A stretch of DNA of 7,072 nt from an uncultured Eubacteriales bacterium (GTDB lineage Bacteria; Bacillota; Clostridia; Oscillospirales; CAG-382): the NCBI GenBank assembly GCA_900546385.1, contig URCT01000120.1:1-7072 (forward strand), in the 5' to 3' direction. The notes under the pieces are model-generated. The model was not told the origin of the DNA and made no database searches. It worked only from the letters and a program-made list of their open reading frames with translations. Both the position numbers and the translations under genes were made by a program. Positions 1 to 3,426 of this stretch are shown here, piece by piece; positions within the stretch are counted from its first letter, which is position 1, and each line of letters opens with the position of its first letter.

Positions 1-593
1 AGATGATAGGAGAAAATATTGGAATTGATCTGATGCTTTTGGATATCAATATGCCGCAGATCGACGGCTTTTCATTAGCGGAACGCTTGGAGCAGGATAA
101 GCCGGATGTGATGATTGTGTTTGTGTCCGGCTATGAAGACCGCGTTTTTCAGTCATATGCGTATCATCCGTTTTGGTTTATCCGCAAAGAGAATTTGGGA
201 CAAATCGAAATCGTGGTTCCCAAGCTGGTGGAGGCCATTGACGCCAAGCGAAAAAGCGAAAGGCCGCCGTTTTTGCTCAAAGCGGAAAACCGCAACATCG
301 AGCTGAACATCGATACGCTTACCTACATCGAATCGTATAAAAACGATATCATTTTGCACGATCGTGTGCGCGGTGACAGCCGTGTGCGCTGCAAGCTTTC
401 GGATGCCGAAGCCCAGCTTTTGCCGGTGCATATCCTGCGCATTCAGAAAGGCCTTTTGGTCAATTGCCGCTATATCGCCAAGGTGACAAGCCGCGCGATA
501 TTCTTGGCCGACGGTTCGTCCTTCAATGTCGGCCGCGACCGCATCGATTTTGTCCGCCGCGCCTATCGGGATTATCTCGATAACCCTGCTTGA
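1..593 (+). CDS. LytTR-family response regulator, 5' end cut by the window edge
   Basis: This is a DNA-binding response regulator of the AgrA/LytR type. Only the last 196 or so codons are present. The frame is open to the left edge, so the ATG at position 3 is probably an internal methionine, because roughly the first 40 residues of a receiver domain are missing. Counting from that ATG, the receiver part shows the phospho-acceptor aspartate D14 in LMLLDINMP, the switch serine S42 in VSGYED and the conserved lysine K62. Residues about 90-190 are a LytTR DNA-binding domain, recognised by YIES, LRIQKGLLVNCRYI and the closing LADGSSFNVGR segment. Such proteins are activated by a membrane histidine kinase, often of a peptide-sensing type, which would lie to the left and is not visible. 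No terminator follows its stop codon, and a promoter starts 53 bp downstream. It seems to lie inside the element that splits cotJC. Confidence 0.93.
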   Translation, partial: MIGENIGIDLMLLDINMPQIDGFSLAERLEQDKPDVMIVFVSGYEDRVFQSYAYHPFWFIRKENLGQIEIVVPKLVEAIDAKRKSERPPFLLKAENRNIELNIDTLTYIESYKNDIILHDRVRGDSRVRCKLSDAEAQLLPVHILRIQKGLLVNCRYIAKVTSRAIFLADGSSFNVGRDRIDFVRRAYRDYLDNPA

Positions 594-611
594 TTCCAAA
601 TGCGTTTGTAT

Positions 612-641
612 GTTGTAACAGTATTTGTGTGAGTTGTCACA
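612..641 (+). promoter_or_regulatory. Pair of 9-bp direct repeats, candidate LytTR operator
   Basis: GTTGTAACA (612-620) and GTTGTCACA (633-641) match at 8 of 9 positions and are separated by 12 bp, giving a 21-bp period, two helical turns. LytTR regulators such as AgrA bind two 9-bp direct repeats with a core GTT and a spacer of 12-13 bp, so the geometry fits. The outer bases agree only partly with the published AgrA-type consensus. The second repeat ends 5 bp before the -35 box at 647, a normal place for an activator, and the LytTR gene is just upstream. Confidence 0.4.
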
Positions 642-642
642 T
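627..642. repeat. Small dyad TGTGA-GTTG-TCACA upstream of the promoter
   Basis: Positions 628-632 and 637-641 form a perfect 5-bp inverted repeat around GTTG, with one further G-T pair outside. The half-site TGTGA is like that of CRP/FNR-family regulators, but the 4-bp spacing is not that of classical CRP. It overlaps the second of the two direct repeats, so only one of the two readings may be meaningful. Confidence 0.3.
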
Positions 643-646
643 CCTC

Positions 647-675
647 TTGAAAAACGGCGAATTCCGCGCTATACT
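647..675 (+). promoter_or_regulatory. Sigma-A promoter TTGAAA-N17-TATACT
   Basis: The -35 box TTGAAA (647-652) and the -10 box TATACT (670-675) each differ from consensus at one position and are separated by the ideal 17 bp. Transcription should start near 682. It reads into the long non-coding region that ends with the terminator at 992-1035 and, on read-through, into the 56-codon gene and the recombinase. Confidence 0.75.
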
Positions 676-681
676 CTTACA

Positions 682-1035
682 CGGAAAGGCACAAGAGGCT
701 TTTTCGAAACAGGCATACATCAATAGGAATAAAGCGGGGAGCCGGTATGGGTATCCCTGACGATGGCATGAAAATGTGCTGTCGGCAACGGGAAAGGAGG
801 TTAAAAAGCCGGAATAAACGCTGTACACGCCGCGCAAAGGAACAGCGCGGTGTTTTCCAGGCAGCGTGTGTTGCGGCTTATTTCAAAAACCGGAAGCACT
901 TTGCAAAGGCTGCTTGGCAAACGAAAATTGTCATTCCGCCTTTCAAAGCAGCAAATGCCGAAAGGCGTTCCGGTTGCTTTCAGAGCATGGTGAAATATGG
1001 GGTTTCCGTTAACGAAATCCCATATTTCTTTTTAT
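682..1035 (+). ncRNA. Candidate structured RNA of about 350 nt, or attenuated leader of the recombinase operon
   Basis: This is the only long stretch without a convincing gene. It is bounded by a good promoter (647-675) and a strong terminator (992-1035). I can draw several helices by eye: CGGGGA 735-740 with TCCCTG 754-759; an imperfect hairpin 759-783 capped by GAAA (770-773); ACGCTG 818-823 with CAGCGT 862-867 enclosing CCGCGC 830-835 with GCGCGG 845-850; and AACCGGAA 888-895 with TTCCGGTT 968-975 enclosing GCTGCTT 909-915 with AAGCAGC 946-952 and GCC-GAAA-GGC 957-966. The last set would form a three-way junction. GCCTTTC 938-944 can instead pair with 684-690 or 960-966, so alternative folds exist. 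I do not recognise an Rfam family. It may be a free RNA, or a leader that controls the genes beyond the terminator. The start is estimated from the -10 box. Confidence 0.5.
992..1035 (+). terminator. Strong intrinsic terminator or attenuator
   Basis: GAAATATGGGGTTTC (992-1006) pairs with GAAATCCCATATTTC (1014-1028) as a 15-bp stem with one G-U pair and a 7-nt loop, followed directly by TTTTTAT. The T-run is only on the plus-strand side, so it acts on plus-strand transcripts. It ends the structured RNA region and lies 54 bp before the GTG of the next gene. It could also serve as an attenuator for the recombinase operon. The best competitor I see for its 5' arm is weak: TATTTC at 879-884. Confidence 0.88.
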
Positions 1036-1075
1036 CATCCCGTCGTAAACAGTGTCTTTGGCGCATACGTTTTAC

Positions 1076-1081
1076 GGGAGG
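1076..1081 (+). promoter_or_regulatory. Ribosome binding site that fixes the GTG start at 1089
   Basis: GGGAGG lies 7 nt before the GTG at 1089. This near-ideal site is the reason for starting the small gene there and not at the distant upstream ATG at 747, which has no comparable site. Confidence 0.75.
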
Positions 1082-1088
1082 TGTTTGT

Positions 1089-1259
1089 GTGATACGAGAA
1101 CAAACCAAACTGCGTATTGAGGTGTCAAAAGAAGCGGCTCGGGAAGAAAAATGCCGCACGGAGGCGTTGGCCAAAATCCTTGCTCGTGTGCTTGCGGAGC
1201 AAAGCACGTGCCCCGTGAAAGGAAAACAGCCGGAAAACCGGTCTGTTCGGATGCTATGA
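1089..1259 (+). CDS. 56-residue basic, helical protein encoded just before the recombinase; unknown function
   Basis: I do not recognise the family. The protein has 56 residues and starts at a GTG with a strong ribosome binding site 7 nt upstream. Residues 6-38 are rich in Lys, Arg, Glu, Ala and Leu (for example EALAKILARVLAEQ) and look like one or two amphipathic helices; the tail is polar and basic. No membrane segment or signal peptide is seen. Its TGA overlaps the ATG of the recombinase as ATGA, so the two are almost certainly co-transcribed and translationally coupled. Small proteins encoded next to large serine recombinases are sometimes recombination directionality factors, such as SprB (58 residues) for SprA of the SPbeta prophage. 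That role is only an inference from size and position here. It could also be a regulator or a coupling leader peptide. Confidence 0.62.
   Translation: MIREQTKLRIEVSKEAAREEKCRTEALAKILARVLAEQSTCPVKGKQPENRSVRML
1225..1247 (+). promoter_or_regulatory. Hairpin between a Shine-Dalgarno sequence and the recombinase start
   Basis: AACAGCCGG (1225-1233) pairs with CCGG-T-CTGTT (1238-1247) as a 9-bp stem with one bulged T and an AAAA loop. It lies inside the 3' end of the small gene and ends 8 nt before the recombinase ATG at 1256. The only good Shine-Dalgarno sequence, AAAGGA (1218-1223), sits on the far side, 32 nt from the ATG. If the hairpin forms, the effective distance becomes 9 nt. It may therefore set the level of recombinase translation. 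Confidence 0.5.
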
Positions 1260-2554
1260 ATCCAGGTATGACTTTGGAACGCCGCACACCGCTATCGGTG
1301 GCTGCCTATTGCCGCGTTTCGACCGACAGTGCCGATCAGGCCAATTCCTTTGAAAATCAAAAGAGCTACTTTGAAAAATGCATTTGTGCGCATGAGAACT
1401 GGCAGCTCTTTCGGATCTATGCGGACGCCGGCATTACGGGAACGTCAACCGCTAAGCGCGCGGCGTTTTGTCAGATGATGAGGGATGCCGAAGCGCATGC
1501 CTTTGATTTGATCTTGACCAAAGAGGTATCGCGGTTTGCACGCAACACGTTGGATGCACTGCGCTGCACCCGGATGTTGAAGGAATGGAACATCGGCGTG
1601 ATGTTTCTGTTAGATAATATTTATACGCTCGACGCAGACGCGGAATTGCGGTTAACCATTATGGCCTCGCTTGCCCAAGAGGAGAGCCGCAAAACCTCGG
1701 AGAGAGTCAAATGGGGACAAAGGCGGCAAATGGAGAAGGGCGTGGTTTTCGGACGGGATCTGCTCGGATACCGGGTATCGGACGGAAAAATCGAGGTTGA
1801 GCCGAACGGCGCGGGAACGGTGCGGTTGATTTTTCATAAGTTTACGGCAGAAAACAAAAGCGTCTCTGCCATCGCACGGGAGTTAACCGCAAGCGGCATC
1901 CCAACGTTTACGGGCAAAACCGAGTGGCGGCACGGCACGGTGTTAAAAATTCTGCAAAACGAAAAATACTGCGGCGATCTGGTGCAGAAAAAAACCTATA
2001 CCCCCAACTACCTGACGCACGAAAAGCGGCAGAATCACGGCAATGAGCCGCTTGTGTGCCAAACATCGCATCATGAACCGCTTGTGCCGCGCCGGGTTTG
2101 GAATGCGGCGAATGAACGCCTGTGCGAGCGAAAAGAAAAGAAAGTGCCGGGCGGCAGCGTCCGGTATCCGCTGTCGGGAAAAATCCTCTGCGGCTTTTGC
2201 GGCAAACCGTTTGCCGCACGCACCAAAGCGCAAAAAAGCGGCTCGTGTCCGTCCTGGCAATGCCGCAATCCTGCGTGCACAGCAAAACACGTGCAGATCC
2301 GCGGCAAAGATTTTGCGCTTGTCACGCAAAGAGCGTTTGAGGCGTTGGAAATCGATAAAGCGGTGCTTATGGCGGCCGTTCGGCGAAGATGCGGCAAGGC
2401 TTATATACCAAAGGCCGCGGCGCTTTTGGAACATATCGCGGAAAACGACCGGTTTTACCGGCAGGTCGTTGCCGCCATAACGGTATACGGACGCGAAAAA
2501 ATGACGGTTCGCTTTACGTTTGCCGATGCAGAGTGTACGGTTTATCTTGATTAA
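1256..2554 (+). CDS. Large serine recombinase (site-specific integrase/excisionase)
   Basis: This protein cuts and rejoins DNA between two attachment sites through a 5'-phosphoserine link. From the ATG at 1256 it has 432 residues. Residues 13-160 are the resolvase catalytic domain, with nucleophile S22 in AAYCRVSTD and the SRFARN motif at 92-97. Residues about 165-290 are the recombinase DNA-binding domain (GYRVSDGKIEVEP, ILQNEKYCGDLVQKKTY). A zinc ribbon follows with C312, C315, C331, C336 and C341. The part after the ribbon is short, about 90 residues, and lacks the long coiled-coil insertion usual in this family. I chose the ATG at 1256 because its A overlaps the stop of the upstream gene (ATGA); the ATG at 1268 is an alternative. 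The frame is open further upstream to 1151, but that part overlaps the small gene and has no family resemblance. The gene faces the break in cotJC and is presumably the enzyme that moves the element. Confidence 0.95.
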   Translation: MNPGMTLERRTPLSVAAYCRVSTDSADQANSFENQKSYFEKCICAHENWQLFRIYADAGITGTSTAKRAAFCQMMRDAEAHAFDLILTKEVSRFARNTLDALRCTRMLKEWNIGVMFLLDNIYTLDADAELRLTIMASLAQEESRKTSERVKWGQRRQMEKGVVFGRDLLGYRVSDGKIEVEPNGAGTVRLIFHKFTAENKSVSAIARELTASGIPTFTGKTEWRHGTVLKILQNEKYCGDLVQKKTYTPNYLTHEKRQNHGNEPLVCQTSHHEPLVPRRVWNAANERLCERKEKKVPGGSVRYPLSGKILCGFCGKPFAARTKAQKSGSCPSWQCRNPACTAKHVQIRGKDFALVTQRAFEALEIDKAVLMAAVRRRCGKAYIPKAAALLEHIAENDRFYRQVVAAITVYGREKMTVRFTFADAECTVYLD

Positions 2555-2765
2555 AATAGGCGCATTTTTGTCCCGATGTTCCGATGTCGGTCAAAAGCCC
2601 CGTAATATCGCTGTAGGGCATACTGTATCGCTGTGAGAGATAGCGAAGGGAAGCACCGAGCTCGCCGTCCGGACCGCCGTATTGGCTCATGACCACCATG
2701 GCGGCACGGGCATCCGGCTTTTTAATGTTGACCGGGAATTGCAGGCGTTTTTCATAATTCCACAT
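2514..2765 (-). pseudogene. cotJC: cotJC 5' part (manganese-catalase-like spore coat protein), interrupted after residue 63
   Basis: CotJC is a manganese-catalase-family protein of the spore coat, normally about 190 residues. The first 63 residues here are typical: MWNYEKRLQFPV at the start, QYGGPDGELGASLRYLSQRY in the middle and ITGLLTDIGT at the end. The family normally continues with EEFAHLEM, but here 20 unrelated residues follow (SGQKCAYFNQ onward) to a stop at 2514-2516, inside the oppositely oriented recombinase gene. Homology therefore covers 2577-2765 only. E35 in DGEL is the first expected metal ligand; the remaining ligands are lost with the 3' part. The start codon overlaps the cotJB stop as TGATG and has an AAGGAG site upstream. 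I infer that the gene is split by the recombinase element and could be restored by excision; a permanently broken gene is the alternative. Confidence 0.88.
2566..2596. other. Candidate hybrid attachment site (att) at the cotJC break
   Basis: TTTTGTCC (2566-2573) and GGTCAAAA (2589-2596) are inverted repeats with one mismatch, centred on 2581. Serine integrases bind imperfectly symmetrical sites and exchange strands at a central dinucleotide, and here the centre is within about 4 bp of the point where cotJC homology ends (2577). The core also holds two CCGATGT copies in direct orientation (2573-2579 and 2581-2587). The half to the right is cotJC sequence and the half to the left belongs to the element. 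The exact crossover bases cannot be set without the partner site. Confidence 0.45.
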
Positions 2766-3040
2766 CAGTTTTCATCTCCTTCCCATGGAAAAGGCGGATC
2801 GATCCACGTCCAGCCGTTTTTGGTGGCTTCAAGGTTATCGGTTGTGAGAGGGCCGTAGGCGGCTTCATAGGCGTTGACGGCCTTGCGGCGCGCCTCGTTG
2901 TGACGGTCAAAAAAGCTTTGCGCCTTTTTGCTGTCCGGATGCGTGTCTAAATAGAGCCTTGCTTCATCCACGGCAAAGCCCTCTTCCATTACGGTGCGCA
3001 AGAGCCGCGCACGGTTTGTCTCTTTACTTTTCATGCGCAT
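2765..3040 (-). CDS. cotJB: Spore coat protein CotJB
   Basis: CotJB is a small soluble protein made with CotJA and CotJC in the mother cell of sporulating Firmicutes and is needed for assembly of CotJC in the coat. This copy has 91 residues and the family hallmarks: a helical N-terminal half with FAVDEARLYLDTHP, then AYEAAYGPLT, and an aromatic, proline-rich end (WTWIDPPFPWEG). I start it at the ATG at 3040 because AGGAGG (3049-3054) lies 8 nt upstream. A GTG at 3049 falls inside that site and is unlikely; the ATG at 3034 is possible. It overlaps the end of cotJA by 17 bp and its stop overlaps the cotJC start by one base, so the three genes are a coupled operon. The gene itself looks intact. 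Confidence 0.92.
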   Translation of the reverse strand: MRMKSKETNRARLLRTVMEEGFAVDEARLYLDTHPDSKKAQSFFDRHNEARRKAVNAYEAAYGPLTTDNLEATKNGWTWIDPPFPWEGDEN

Positions 3041-3224
3041 TTCGTGCACCTCCTGCGGCTAAAAACGGCATATACAGTTCCGGAAAGATGGTTCCTTTAT
3101 CAAGACCTTCGTCAGGCGGAAACAACGCGTCAAAATCGGCATTCTGCATGGGGACGCTTGCCACGGCAAGCCCTGCGGACGACGGATTTGCGCCCGAACG
3201 AAGTTCACAAGCAAGTGAATTCAT
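3024..3224 (-). CDS. cotJA: Spore coat-associated protein CotJA
   Basis: This 66-residue protein is recognised as CotJA by its position before cotJB and by its compact motif: LAVASVPMQ, then the acidic/aromatic stretch DFDALFPPDEGL, then KGTIFPELYMPF. CotJA proteins are short coat proteins with this VPMQ ... GT.FPEL..PF pattern. The start at 3224 has AGGAGA (3234-3239) 9 nt upstream. The same frame is open far upstream across the end of the ABC transporter gene, but that part is antisense and has no family resemblance. It is the first gene of cotJABC; the 3' end overlaps cotJB by 17 bp. Nothing suggests damage. Confidence 0.9.
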   Translation of the reverse strand: MNSLACELRSGANPSSAGLAVASVPMQNADFDALFPPDEGLDKGTIFPELYMPFLAAGGARNAHEK

Positions 3225-3250
3225 AGATATCGTTCTCCTGTGTTTTTTAG

Positions 3251-3280
3251 CAGAGGCCGCCGTGTGTGACGGAGCCTCTG
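3251..3280 (-). promoter_or_regulatory. Hairpin at the 5' end of the cotJ transcript
   Basis: CAGAGGC (3251-3257) pairs with GCCTCTG (3274-3280), and inside it CCGT (3260-3263) pairs with ACGG (3269-3272) around a GTGTG loop. On the minus strand it is followed by CTAAAAAAC, not a T-run, so it is not a cotJ-direction terminator. If transcription starts near 3278 the hairpin forms the very 5' end of the mRNA, where it could protect it from decay, about 10 nt before the cotJA ribosome binding site. Confidence 0.55.
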
Positions 3281-3284
3281 TTAC

Positions 3285-3292
3285 AGTATATG
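3285..3292 (-). promoter_or_regulatory. Possible sigma-E-type -10 element of the cotJ operon
   Basis: On the minus strand CATATACT (3292 down to 3285) agrees at 7 of 8 positions with the sigma-E -10 consensus CATACA(A/C)T, and cotJABC is sigma-E-controlled in Bacillus subtilis. I see no good -35 match at the right distance; a CGGCG-AA-CGCCG palindrome (3297-3308) occupies that spacer. Transcription would start near 3278. Confidence 0.4.
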
Positions 3293-3361
3293 TAAGCGGC
3301 GAACGCCGTGCGTCGGAAAAGCGAAAACTTTGCTTTTTTGCGGCACTTTGGCGAGAGAATG

Positions 3362-3404
3362 CAAAAAGACCCGAAGGTTTGCAAAACACTTGCAAGCTTT
3401 CGGG
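3362..3404 (-). terminator. Intrinsic terminator of the ABC exporter gene
   Basis: CCCGAAGGTTTGCAA (3370-3384) pairs with TTGCAAGCTTTCGGG (3390-3404) as a 15-bp stem with two G-U pairs and a 5-nt loop. On the minus strand it is followed by TCTTTTTGC. It begins 22 bp after the ABC gene stop and insulates the cotJ operon from that gene. Confidence 0.9.
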
Positions 3405-3426
3405 CCGAAAAGTGCGCGAAAAACGC

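Larger units (their letters stand above)
1..2580. mobile_element. Right-hand end of a putative recombinase-borne element inserted in cotJC
   Basis: The cotJC reading frame stops matching its family at about position 2577, and the DNA to the left ends with a large serine recombinase gene whose stop codon is 22 bp from that point. Serine-recombinase elements usually carry the recombinase beside one attachment site, which fits. No 3' half of cotJC is visible between position 1 and 2577 on either strand, so the element, if intact, continues left of the window and includes the response regulator, the structured RNA region, the 56-codon gene and the recombinase. Whether it is a small skin-like element, a prophage or an integrative element cannot be decided here: no phage structural or conjugation gene is present in this part. 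The alternative is a decayed cotJC beside an unrelated recombinase remnant, but the intact recombinase argues against it. Confidence 0.65.

Noticed and set aside
153..599. Minus-strand open frame of 148 codons opposite the response regulator
   Set aside because: It has no family look and lies fully opposite a clear LytTR/receiver gene.
676..770. c-di-GMP-I (GEMM) riboswitch-like order of short motifs, such as CACGGAAAGGC and CCGGTATGGG
   Set aside because: The hallmark segments GGGCAAACC and GACGCAAAGCC are not there. The likeness is too slight to name the family, and the downstream genes do not add support.
1064..1074. CATACGTT, like the -10 box of a sporulation sigma factor, before the 56-codon gene
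   Set aside because: Transcription would begin near 1078, inside the ribosome binding site at 1076-1081, and there is no matching -35 box at the required distance.
747..1088. Open frame from the ATG at 747 running into the 56-codon gene (170 codons in all)
   Set aside because: The ATG lacks a good ribosome binding site, the protein before 1089 is a low-complexity mix rich in Arg, Lys and Cys with no family look, and the frame crosses a strong terminator and many paired segments. A start at the GTG at 1089, with GGGAGG before it, is much better.
594..1250. Search for the missing cotJC 3' half close to the recombinase
   Set aside because: No EEFAHLEM-like sequence or later CotJC motif is found on the minus strand here, so a very small element contained in this window is not supported.
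1908..2480. Several overlapping frames on both strands inside the recombinase
   Set aside because: They are shadows of a high-GC third-position coding gene; none has a ribosome binding site or a recognisable domain.
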